This document shows positions 31,501 through 37,166 of a DNA stretch of 64,000 bases, piece by piece. The translations under genes were made by a program, and so were the position numbers. Each line of letters begins with the position of its first letter. Position 1 is the stretch's first letter. Origin of the DNA: Pseudomonas gingeri (lineage in GTDB: Bacteria; Pseudomonadota; Gammaproteobacteria; Pseudomonadales; Pseudomonadaceae); the NCBI RefSeq assembly GCF_013385635.1, contig NZ_JACAPR010000022.1:46333-110332 (forward strand), written 5' to 3'. The notes under the pieces are model-generated. The model did not search any database, was not told the DNA's origin, and saw nothing but the letters and a program-made list of their open reading frames with translations.

Positions 31501-31788
31501 CTGACCACTTGCTGCAAGCACAATATGACCAGCATGGGCACCTTCACCCCGCCGATCTTGCCGGACACCCCGACCCGGGTGTTTATCGCCAGCCAGGCCA
31601 ATCCCCATGGCATCGGCCAAGGCTGGCAGGCGGACGAACTGAAGCAGGCCTGGCAAGGGTTGCTGCCACGGTTGTCGGACTGGATGACGCTGGATACCGA
31701 TCACTACGGCATTGTCGGCGGACGCTGGGCCCGGCGGATTGCCGAGGTGATCGGCAGCGATGGGCAAGGAGAACGGCATGCACCTTGA
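22585..31788 (+). CDS. Hybrid NRPS/PKS-4: Val/Ile loading, Pro module, AT-less KS-KR-ACP, thioesterase
   Basis: 3067 residues. Order: A (20-510) with no preceding C, T (GGDS, Ser559), C (610-1040, HHSVVDG), A (1060-1560), T (Ser1607), KS (1665-2075; Cys1824 in AACGSS, His1960 in HGTGT, His1998), short post-KS linker, KR (catalytic half about 2470-2650, GGSGGIG, Ser in SSMSA, Tyr in DYAAAS), ACP (GADS, Ser2754), thioesterase (GWSFG, Ser2897). Pocket codes read DAFFLGVTFK (Val/Ile type) and DVQFVAHVVK (classic Pro). Only about 490 bases separate KS and KR, too few for an AT, so malonyl loading must come in trans. A loading A-T at the start and a thioesterase at the end make it a complete second line: Val/Ile-Pro-beta-hydroxy ketide. 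It follows NRPS-3 with TAATG overlap and a strong AGGAGG site. The layout resembles detoxin/rimosamide synthetases. Confidence 0.94.
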   Translation: MDSVQQSRTQQDSQQPAVPATLLGRFARQVTASPQALAVIDRQTRLSYAELAAASERIAHGLLARGVRPEQSLALCMPRSWRWLAALLGALKVGAVVVPLDRASPPPRRTRMLEDSACVGLLVDEPFADLPASLWQAEVAVLLDTPATRTLPPTKAPAEVSFLFYTSGSTGTPKAVEVGELGILRLAQSGGYIEIRPGERFACLSNPAFDAISFELWAPLLNGGTCVMIADEELLDARRLAQVLETQAVATLFMTVSLFNTLSQEYPRCFASLRQVLIGGEQISAVAVRDWYRANPHSACRIFNVYGPTECTTFALCHPISRDFEGATVPIGRPLPDTGVLLLDEQQRPVTPGTPGELYLTGSGVARGYRQRPEETARCFVLLPGADGQPRVHYRTGDRGRENEAGLIEYIGRVDRQVKVRGFRIEPGEVEQRILDYPGVAQAYVCTRRQAAEDHQLLAFIVPRDELDPVGFDAHLRTQLPAYMRPQQLFLLERLPLTANGKVDRVRLLEQGGQPWRAPRATAVEETPTLSWLLEQARALLGQPQLGGEDDWLRSGGDSLKALRLRSAVRRQWRVELSMAQLLEDNFAGLAEAIATPQEHPALYPPAPPPSLSPRLPATTEQRRLWLLQQREPGSTAYNVPLVLRLPAGIELETVSLALAQLVARHPALRTAFESGPEGIDQVVAEQGSTCQTFARGQFTEDNWPAFAALIFATPFDLRSPTLFQSWLLPFADGSARLLLHLHHSVVDGWSLNLLFDDLLTLYSDILHGRTAAERADRLTPLEFSQWQGQWSIAPHYRQQRRALAQFHREQPEASPALLPQRSDAGSEARHYRQALETEQCLALDRFCGQQRLTRFEVLISVFAWSLHALTGLPRPRIASPVSNRPLAEFEDAVGMFANTVLIPTAVDGARSLDALLHEQTATIRQVLALQDVTLADVVEDLRLSGSQALFDFMFVLENTDFAKLDGLGEPLAFAGPLQAKCPLTLSLVEGAQGLTGEWEYQCDYFTEAQVQAAAELFRHSLDLLLQTPDKPLDTLLLPYRRRLPAASQGAAGQPPFTTVADWFEYQVRCTPDATALVAGEQRLSYGRLNQLADTLAATLREDPAVPAPGVAPGPVLLFLDTSVEHIVALLALAKLNLTAVPLDPGYPQVVLRQVLGQSQAHCLLFSNTTEAALEGLGDHAIARHRVQLDAPARPFNRVPHQGERPLYMLFTSGSTGTPKGVQVADRTLCNLLQWQRGEGGLAARARTLQFSMLSFDVSFQEIFSTLCGGGCYHLIKPGWRQDAAALLKYLQDAGIERLFLPCVALQHLAETAVNRGLYPTRLREVVTAGEQLLCTTALREWFAGMPLASLFNHYGPSETHVVTGLRLAGAPRDWPLRAPIGRAVDNACLLLVDEHDRPLPPGTPGYLLVAGPMVARCYLGDPQLSAGRFVELPDANGATRLFYRTGDLARVDALGHLHYLGRDDQQVKLSGHRLELGQIEAALMQAPEVTGAIVTLEAEPPRLIAYLQLEGMAPAAEELDRRVARELPAHVRIDAYRRVGQWPRTPSGKVDRKALAGLGELLGRSTLIEPEASSSPLERRLGQLFEAVIGRPINPQQTFFEAGATSLGLMRLHTRYNQEADLQVSMAELFEQVTPRRLAAHLSKAPATPVEPLLERDGIDQRNAHSPMAVIGMAVNVAGAADLSAFWSMVEAGGSGIELFNAEEGLVGARSQLAGMFDFDPEYFGISRQEARLMDPQQRHLLMACVQALEHAAIVPVADGPRIGLIASCGETTYFQQLLRQADAAQLPDTFQMALHHDKDFLATKAAYHLNLGGPAMSVQAACGSSLIAVHLAAALLRQGDADVMLAAGVLVDPTLTEGYRYRPQHIFSRDGQCRPFSDDASGTLGASGYGVVVLKPLARAQRDGDRIYGVIEASALNNDGHDKMSYTAPSVAGQSAVIREALDKAGLRGADIGYVEAHGTGTLLGDPIEVAALSKAFGEAPANSCALASVKSQIGHLGAAAGVVGLIRATLAVYHGVLPANLGFNRINPQIDLQHTPFHIPTEALPWPEGRRRLAGVSSFGIGGTNAHVIVGEAPASGPVVSQPVPQSLPCLLICAHSRTALQRNITAIKAYLDRFPQRHEAVLRFLQTGRRQHRWRYGLEYRPGEPWAVDEALIREVPLSSRRWQARDATPQAILQAWYDGARIDWPARSAPPPWDLGPSAFDLEACRFQLSVKPPVIVSESPPELSRKPLPEWFHQRQWLRVRRLSDKSSDLRRDTLVVCANEPLDSALLDALGAVYRRVVQVRAGNGSRRLGPDRYELDPSDPQALLPLLTEVVEPQLTELDWLHALPLSVGGAVNEQSLAAAQWACLDTLGALMQAWGDSRPAKLRLWLLSWQACAVEGEINRPELGALAGACEVLPQEYPLRCHWLDLPSAHWADQAERLAVLLSDPTALPRRLAIRGDYLWQPRLIASAPPPMPETSALLPLAGTFLVLGGSGGIGSSLCEHLLQAPGRRVVLISRRGELPANLMAHRGRIDSLQADIADLARWPAVLEQLAERYGELAGVIHAAGVGAGSLVRHRDARQMDSAMAAKTLGMLAVEALIARLAPGFVLYCSSMSAMLGGAGHMDYAAASGVLDGFAHYHPDPANRCVRMGLNWDIWRERGMATTVTSSDEAHQRHLAVGLSVEEGARVFDLALAMQLPQCLVSTTAIEASRAFYPVRHQGGVTVADSLATGQGVDPAEHLHHCLCQWLGLDTLPDDASLYDLGADSLTLLDLIDEVQSRLGIGLQLSQFSHKVSLAEVLALIDASHAQDCPASNSAIDWADAVQLDIWNPGAGKEWLCLVHPVGGDVQAYRELVAALPATLGVCMIADPALQHPQLPPISLSQRAACYLAALQARFPRESFDWRLAGWSFGAWVAQAMCAAAGQMGLEQPRLYLIDPPAPDAGAELARMDERQIETVFQREFSQRWPQAGGQGLSEEMQGYRQRLTTCCKHNMTSMGTFTPPILPDTPTRVFIASQANPHGIGQGWQADELKQAWQGLLPRLSDWMTLDTDHYGIVGGRWARRIAEVIGSDGQGERHAP

Positions 31789-32449
31789 AACAGCAGCGGA
31801 CTGGCTACGGGCGCTGGTCCCGGTATTGCTCGCCGGGCAGCCAGAGGACTGGGTGCGGAGCTGGCGGCGCAGCTTGCAGGGGCTCGGTGGGCCGGTGTCT
31901 TTCCGGGTGGTCCATGCCTGGCAGGCTGAAGTGGTGTTGTCGCGCTTACCCGGCAACGGCACCGAGGATATCGACCACGCGGCCCTGGCGGCCTTGCAGC
32001 AATTGCATCGACGCGCCGCCCTGGGACTCAACGGCCGTCGTGGTGAATGGCTGGCGGCACTCAAGCCGCTGCTGCCGGCGTTGTATCGCCGGGCCTTTCC
32101 CTATGCCGCAGGTTACGCCAGGGCCCATGAGATCGCCCTGGAATACGCCACCGCGCCGGCCAACACCGCCATGATCGCCGAGCATTTTGGCGATGCCCGG
32201 GGTTATGCCGACTACTACGCCGAACTCAGCACGGAGGCCAACGCGGCGGCCTTCGCCGATGCCAACAGCCGGGCCTACGCGCAAATGGCCGCAAGCATCT
32301 ATGCCGATAACGATGCCGCCGGTTATACCGGGATCTGCGTCGGGGCGACCCGGGTGTGGGCCCTGGCCTGTGCCGGCAGTGGCGAACAGGACGGCGAGTG
32401 CCGGCGGCGGATGTTGCGGGAGCTGGCCGAAGGTTTGATAAATTCTTAA
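31778..32449 (+). CDS. Unrecognised 223-residue protein in the NRPS operon
   Basis: I do not recognise a family. The start chosen is ATG 31778 (MHLETAAD), with AAGGAG six bases upstream, overlapping the NRPS/PKS-4 stop by 11 bases; an in-frame ATG at 31760 lacks such a site. The protein is Ala-rich and probably helical, with no signal peptide, membrane segment or cysteine-based motif that I can identify. The C-terminal half contains several evenly spaced Tyr and Asp residues (YADYYAEL, YAQMAASIYADND). Coupling to the thioesterase end of the hybrid synthetase and position before the dioxygenase suggest a role in tailoring or carrier handling of that line. That is inference from position only. 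Confidence 0.8.
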   Translation: MHLETAADWLRALVPVLLAGQPEDWVRSWRRSLQGLGGPVSFRVVHAWQAEVVLSRLPGNGTEDIDHAALAALQQLHRRAALGLNGRRGEWLAALKPLLPALYRRAFPYAAGYARAHEIALEYATAPANTAMIAEHFGDARGYADYYAELSTEANAAAFADANSRAYAQMAASIYADNDAAGYTGICVGATRVWALACAGSGEQDGECRRRMLRELAEGLINS

Positions 32450-32464
32450 AAAAGGTGAGGGAAC

Positions 32465-33334
32465 ATGGATCAGTGGGCATTGAAGGCAGTCGAGAAGATC
32501 GCCGGCGAACGCCGGGCGCCGTACCAGCACATCACGGTTGACCGCCTGACGCCGATCATCGGCGCACATATCGGCGGTGTCGACCTGTCCGGAGAACTGG
32601 CACCGGAACAATTGGCGGAGATTCGCCGGGCGTTTCTGGAGAACCATGTGCTGGTGTTTCGCGACCAGCACCTGAGCGTCGAACAGCACAAGGCCTTTGG
32701 CCGGTTGTTCGGCGAGCTGCGGGCCCTGCCGCTGGAGGATATCGATGGCGATGACCCGGAACGGGTGGTGATCCGCGCCACCGCGCAGTCACGTTTCGTC
32801 GCCGGCGAAGCCTGGCATACCGACGGCACCGCCGACCTGGCGCCGTCGCTGGGCTCGATGCTGTATATCAAGGAAACCCCGGCCATCGGCACGGGTGGCG
32901 ATACCCTGTTCGCCAATATGCACCTGGCCCTGGAAATGCTCTCGCCGACGATGCAGAACTTTCTGCAAGGCCTGACCGCGGTCCATGACGGCGCGATCCC
33001 GTGGAAGGGCTACCCGGCGCCCGCCGATCTGCCGAAAAACGAGCATCCGGTGGTGGTGCGCCACCCGCAGACCGGACGCAGGACGCTGTTCGTCAATTCC
33101 GGCTTCACCTCGCATATCACCCAGTTGTCCGAAGGCGAGAGCCAGGCGCTGCTCAAGCTGCTGTTCGATCGGGTGGCCCAGGAGCCGATCCTTACCTGCA
33201 GGGTACGTTGGGAGCCCAATACCCTGGTGTTCTGGGACAACCGCTGCACCCAGCACCATGCGGTCTGGGATTATTTCCCGCACTCGCGTTATGGCGAGCG
33301 GGTGACCATCCTCGGCGAACCACCGCGGGCGTAG
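32465..33334 (+). CDS. TauD/TfdA-family Fe(II)/2-oxoglutarate dioxygenase
   Basis: 289-residue non-haem iron dioxygenase. The iron triad is visible as H118-T-D120 (WHTDGT) and H264 (CTQHHAVWDY), with R279 (YGERVT) for 2-oxoglutarate; length and motif spacing are normal for TauD. It lies 15 bases after the 223-residue gene with AGGTGAGG upstream, so it is last in the NRPS transcript. TauD homologues in NRPS clusters typically hydroxylate an amino acid on a carrier or in the product. Here Pro (two Pro or Pro-like modules), Arg or the ketide unit are possible substrates. In detoxin/rimosamide loci a TauD enzyme accompanies the Pro-ketide synthetase, which makes Pro hydroxylation the favoured inference. 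Taurine catabolism is unlikely given the context. Confidence 0.92.
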   Translation: MDQWALKAVEKIAGERRAPYQHITVDRLTPIIGAHIGGVDLSGELAPEQLAEIRRAFLENHVLVFRDQHLSVEQHKAFGRLFGELRALPLEDIDGDDPERVVIRATAQSRFVAGEAWHTDGTADLAPSLGSMLYIKETPAIGTGGDTLFANMHLALEMLSPTMQNFLQGLTAVHDGAIPWKGYPAPADLPKNEHPVVVRHPQTGRRTLFVNSGFTSHITQLSEGESQALLKLLFDRVAQEPILTCRVRWEPNTLVFWDNRCTQHHAVWDYFPHSRYGERVTILGEPPRA

Positions 33335-33344
33335 ACAGGTTCGG

Positions 33345-34040
33345 CTAGAGCCCGCGTGCGAGCAGGGCTTCGACGATCAGCCCGCCAAAGGCGATATTGC
33401 CATGCAGGGGGTCGTCGACCTCGCAGAAGCGCGGGTCTTGCCAGCCGTCCTCAGCCGTCGCGGCGCTGCGCACATCGATCAGTTCGATGCCCAGCGCGCG
33501 GAACCGGCGGACCAGCACGGCCTGCGCCGCCGTGAACACCCGCGCATCGGAGAACTCCGGCACGCGCTGCGGTGGCAGGACGACAAACACCTTGAGCCCC
33601 AGCGCCAGGACGCGCTCGTAGAACGCCAGGGCATGGCGACTCATGGCGTCGATAATCGATTCGAACAGCGGCCCGGAGAGAAAACCCGGATCGAACTCGC
33701 CGTGCTCATCCTGATAGCAGTGCCAGTTCGGACGGCTGGCGAGAAAGTGCACGCTCATGCCGAGGGTACTCACCAGCGGCACCGACAAGTGGCCCAGACG
33801 CGCAACGCCGGCCAGTTCCAGGGCCTGGCGATAGCGCTGGTCCATCTCCGGATCGCGAAACCCCAGGTCATCCGCCGAGGCCACGAAGAAGTCGACATTG
33901 AAGTCCCTCCCGGCCCCCAGCGGTCCGCCGCTGAACGGCAGGGCACGGGCCTGGGCGGCCTTGCCGATCGGTCCGCTGTTGGAGTCACCCAGCAGCAGGA
34001 ACCTGGGGCTGGGCGTAGTAGTCGAGTACGGCGTCTTCAC
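33345..34040 (-). CDS. SGNH-like hydrolase-fold protein, partner of the GSCFA protein
   Basis: 231 residues from GTG 34040, chosen because GAGGA lies eight bases upstream; the longer frame back to 34256 reads as low-complexity Arg/Ser/Pro sequence inside the GSCFA gene and is not credible. The N-terminus gives FLLLGDSN (residues 14-21), like the SGNH/GDSL block I nucleophile motif, and the C-terminus has DDPLHGN, like the block V Asp-x-x-His. It overlaps the end of the GSCFA gene by 56 bases and is last in the operon of MFS, PPTase and GSCFA. It may be an esterase or acyl/acetyl transferase acting on the peptide. No signal peptide is visible, so it is probably cytoplasmic. The fold is fairly likely; the substrate is unknown. 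Confidence 0.8.
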   Translation of the reverse strand: MKTPYSTTTPSPRFLLLGDSNSGPIGKAAQARALPFSGGPLGAGRDFNVDFFVASADDLGFRDPEMDQRYRQALELAGVARLGHLSVPLVSTLGMSVHFLASRPNWHCYQDEHGEFDPGFLSGPLFESIIDAMSRHALAFYERVLALGLKVFVVLPPQRVPEFSDARVFTAAQAVLVRRFRALGIELIDVRSAATAEDGWQDPRFCEVDDPLHGNIAFGGLIVEALLARGL

Positions 34041-35049
34041 AAACAAGGTCCTCGCTGGGCAGGTGGACAACGGCAGGGGTGGGCGCGGCGGTGGCCGTCG
34101 ATTTCGCTTCGAGCGCGGCGAAAAACTGCTGCATGACAAAGGCCACGCCCTCAGGGGTGACCTCGCGCTGGTTGTCCTGGTAGAAGGCGCCCTTGAACGG
34201 CGTACCGGTGATGATCTCGTAGGACGGGAAATAGTCGACGTCCTGCTGCTCTTCACACAGCTGACCGGCGACCGCCCGCAGCACCGATTTGGAATAAGTG
34301 GTGGCGGTCAGCGCGTGCTGGCCGGTGGCCGTGGCCGTCAGCGGCACCGGCGAGACCGTCAGCAGCAGGCGGATCCGCGGATTCACCGAACGTAGCAGCG
34401 CCAGGGCCGCGCTCATTTCACGGTAGCTGTCGAGAAAACCGAAATTGCGGAAGGCATGGGCCTGGGGATCGAAAGTCCCATGTAGCGTGCCCGGACAGAC
34501 CGGGTACACCAGCGAAGTCCGCCGATCGACCCAGGCCTCGGTCAGCCCCAGGGTAAAGACAAACACTTTGGCCCGCTGGACCGCCTGCCTGATTGCCGCC
34601 AGCGTGGTCCGGCGGGCGTCCTGCAGGGCTTCCAGGCTGGCGTAGCCGTCGGGCTCGACGGCGGGACGCAGAGGGTCGAAGAAGCGTCCGTTACCGGTCC
34701 AGACCTGCCCGGGCATCGTCCGTTCCTGCAAGGCCCACTCCAGCCACTGGCGCAACATCGCCGGGGTATAGAGGTTGCCGGTACGCAAGGAAAACACGCC
34801 ATAGTGACGGGCCTTGCACTCGGTGTCCGACAGCTCGGGCGGTGCCGGCTCCGAGTCGATCCAATTCATCCCGCGCGCCACCAGCGCCCGGCCGATATGC
34901 TGGGCAAAACAGGATCCGGCGGTGACGATGGCATCGTCGCGCTCGATGTCGAATTGTGGCAGCCACAGTTCGCTCATTGACGAAACCGTCTGTTCCGCGA
35001 CGGCGCTGCGCCAGAACGAGCGTGGCGCCAACAGTTGGTAAGGATTCAT
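33985..35049 (-). CDS. GSCFA-domain protein
   Basis: 354 residues with the family-naming motif GSCFA at residues 45-49 (IVTAGSCFAQHIG), followed by conserved blocks such as KARHYGVFSLRTGNLYTP, FTLGLTEAW and LLTVSPVPL, so it is a full-length GSCFA protein. The family belongs to the SGNH-like clan and is poorly characterised; proteins of this kind occur beside polysaccharide, lipid and natural product genes. The ATG overlaps the phosphopantetheinyl transferase stop (ATGA), so the two are co-translated, and a second SGNH-like gene overlaps its 3' end. That coupling ties it to the peptide pathway. A hydrolytic or acyl-transfer tailoring step is inferred, not shown. Confidence 0.9.
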   Translation of the reverse strand: MNPYQLLAPRSFWRSAVAEQTVSSMSELWLPQFDIERDDAIVTAGSCFAQHIGRALVARGMNWIDSEPAPPELSDTECKARHYGVFSLRTGNLYTPAMLRQWLEWALQERTMPGQVWTGNGRFFDPLRPAVEPDGYASLEALQDARRTTLAAIRQAVQRAKVFVFTLGLTEAWVDRRTSLVYPVCPGTLHGTFDPQAHAFRNFGFLDSYREMSAALALLRSVNPRIRLLLTVSPVPLTATATGQHALTATTYSKSVLRAVAGQLCEEQQDVDYFPSYEIITGTPFKGAFYQDNQREVTPEGVAFVMQQFFAALEAKSTATAAPTPAVVHLPSEDLVCEDAVLDYYAQPQVPAAG

Positions 35050-35762
35050 CCCTGGATCACTCCGAGTTCGACCTGACAGAGGGTGAAGACCCGCTCGTCC
35101 TGCAGGGCAAAAGCCACGGACAGGTGCAGGTCACGAGGCAGCACGCCATGCAGCGTGTCACGGGTTTCGAACAGCAGGCCGCCGGCGCCAGCCTCGACAC
35201 AGGCCACCTCATGAAAATCGATAAAGCGCCGGGCCCTGGGATACAACGCCTTGTAGATCGCTTCCTTGGCGGAAAACATCAGGGTAAAGGCCCCGGCGGC
35301 GTCGAGGACGGGCTCAAGCAGGGCCATTTCCTCGCGGCTGGCGATCTGGCGCTGGACGCCCTCGGGTTCCGGCTCGCGGGCCAGGTTCTCGACATCGATG
35401 CCGAGCAGGTAGCCCGACTGACTGGCGCTGACAATCGCCAGGGCATAACCACCGGCATGGGAAAGACTGCCGTGTAACCCCGGCGGCCAGATCGGCGCGC
35501 GGTCGGCGCCGCTGGCAATATGGCTGTAGCGGCCGTGCAGGGTATGTTCCGCGCGGCGTACGCAGTAACGTCCGGCCAGATACTCGGCCTGTCGCCCGGG
35601 CACCGCGCTGGCCAGGGTCGGCGGCAGATCGAGGTGACCAAACGGACCGGCGTCATATCCCGTCACGGCTACCTGACCGTGCTGGAAACGGCAGGCGTGA
35701 AGTCGCGCCCCCGCGAGCACCGGCAGCGGCGGTGCCGGCACGTCGATGCACACCAGGCTCAT
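35046..35762 (-). CDS. Sfp/EntD-type 4'-phosphopantetheinyl transferase
   Basis: 238 residues. It carries the two magnesium/CoA motifs of the family: GIDVE (121-125) and FSAKEAIYK (163-171), plus SLSH at 99-102. The length suits the EntD/PcpS group. It transfers phosphopantetheine from CoA to the Ser of carrier domains and would activate the eight PCPs and one ACP visible in the neighbouring synthetases. The start overlaps the MFS gene end (ATGA) and its stop overlaps the GSCFA start. Fluorescent pseudomonads normally have another PPTase elsewhere, so a dedicated copy inside the cluster suggests a self-contained pathway. Confidence 0.94.
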   Translation of the reverse strand: MSLVCIDVPAPPLPVLAGARLHACRFQHGQVAVTGYDAGPFGHLDLPPTLASAVPGRQAEYLAGRYCVRRAEHTLHGRYSHIASGADRAPIWPPGLHGSLSHAGGYALAIVSASQSGYLLGIDVENLAREPEPEGVQRQIASREEMALLEPVLDAAGAFTLMFSAKEAIYKALYPRARRFIDFHEVACVEAGAGGLLFETRDTLHGVLPRDLHLSVAFALQDERVFTLCQVELGVIQG

Positions 35763-37015
35763 GCCGCCGGCTCAAGCACGGCGACCGGCTGACCGGCCGC
35801 CAGCGCGCGGTAGCCGAGCAAGCCGATGGGCAGGCAGGCCAGGGCCAGCACGGAAAACAGCACGACCCCGCCAAAGTGGCTGATCACCAGCGCGCCGAGC
35901 AGGGGCGCCAGCGCCGAACCCAGGCCGGCGAGCATGGAAATACCGATAAAGCTGCCGCGCATGCCTGGTGGCGCGAGACGGTCGATCAGGGTGGCGAACA
36001 GCGGCATCACGATGATCTCGGCCAGCGTCGCAAAACCGATCGCCAGGACCCAGCCGTACCACAAGGCCCCGATATTGAGGGCAATGATGGCGTGACCGAC
36101 CATCAGGCAGGCGAGGGCGAGGACATAGGCGCGCTTGTCCGCCAGGTTGATCAGCCAGCCCATCAGGAACAGGTGGAACACCAGCACCACCGAGGCATTG
36201 GTCACGCTCATCATGGCGATCAGGCCGTTGATGTCCGCGACCTTGAGTTCCAGCAGGTAGAAGGTCAGCGACTCATCGATCTGGGCATAGACCAGCACCA
36301 GGAAGAAGTTGGCGACGATGATGGTCAGGAACAGCCGGCTGCCGAGGATCGCCCGCAGCACTTCGCGCAAGGGCGGCGACATCGCCTCGGCCCCGGCGAG
36401 GTGCGCTGACTGCAAGCGATAGCGCGCGGCGCCGGCAATGGTCAGCGCCAGCAGGCCGTAGGCGCAGGCCGCGATGGGAAACACCGCGTCGCTCTCGCGA
36501 TTGGCGAACCACATGCCGATCAGCGGCCCGCTGGCCGCCGCGCAATTGACCACGTAGTAACGGATATGGAAGAGAAAGGTGCGCTCTTCGTCGGTGGCCA
36601 CGGTATCGCTCAACAGCACCCGCAGCAGCGGTTCGAGGATACTGTGGGCCACCGCCATGCCGATGATCGCGACGAAGTAGCTGGTTTGTCCGGGCGCCAG
36701 TCCCATCAGCAGGAAGCAAGCGGCGCCGAGGACGCAGCCGAAGCCCATCAGGTTGCGGGCATTGAAGCTATCGCCGAGAAAACCGGCCAGGGGCGAGAGG
36801 GCGATGGAGATCAGCGCACCGAGGGCCAGTTGCGCGCCGATATCGGTGATCGGCGTACCAAAGCGCTTGTTCATCGCCACCACGATAAAGGGCCAGACCA
36901 TGAACGAAGCGATACGCGACACGCCGATGCCCAGCAGCAGCCAACGGGTAGGGACGGGGAGAGCCCACAAGGCCTTCCATGGGGCGGGTTGCTGGCGCAG
37001 ATCCATCTGGCTCAT
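35759..37015 (-). CDS. MFS transporter, probable product exporter
   Basis: 418 residues with about twelve hydrophobic segments and typical MFS loops (for example PLAGFLGDSFNARNL between segments 2 and 3). It resembles MdtH-type drug efflux proteins of the inner membrane. It opens the operon MFS, PPTase, GSCFA, SGNH, convergent with the NRPS operon. Export of, or resistance to, the NRPS product is the likely job. The ATG at 37015 is used; an in-frame ATG nine bases inside is equally possible because neither has a strong ribosome binding site. The direction of transport cannot be proved from sequence. Confidence 0.88.
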   Translation of the reverse strand: MSQMDLRQQPAPWKALWALPVPTRWLLLGIGVSRIASFMVWPFIVVAMNKRFGTPITDIGAQLALGALISIALSPLAGFLGDSFNARNLMGFGCVLGAACFLLMGLAPGQTSYFVAIIGMAVAHSILEPLLRVLLSDTVATDEERTFLFHIRYYVVNCAAASGPLIGMWFANRESDAVFPIAACAYGLLALTIAGAARYRLQSAHLAGAEAMSPPLREVLRAILGSRLFLTIIVANFFLVLVYAQIDESLTFYLLELKVADINGLIAMMSVTNASVVLVFHLFLMGWLINLADKRAYVLALACLMVGHAIIALNIGALWYGWVLAIGFATLAEIIVMPLFATLIDRLAPPGMRGSFIGISMLAGLGSALAPLLGALVISHFGGVVLFSVLALACLPIGLLGYRALAAGQPVAVLEPAA

Positions 37016-37166
37016 CTCGAAACGGGAAACAGGGGCCCGACACCGGAAACCGGGTCGGGCGGGGCCTGCTCATTGAAGAGGGCAATGGGTCGATATGCAA
37101 GCCTTGCGGGTCTTGCCGACGACTTTATTTCTGCCCGTGACGAGAACGGCCGTCCTCGCCTTTCAC

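Noticed and set aside
34041..34256. N-terminal extension of the SGNH-like protein
   Set aside because: The 72 extra residues are Arg/Ser/Pro-rich and lie within the GSCFA gene; GTG 34040 has a good ribosome binding site and starts the family-like sequence.
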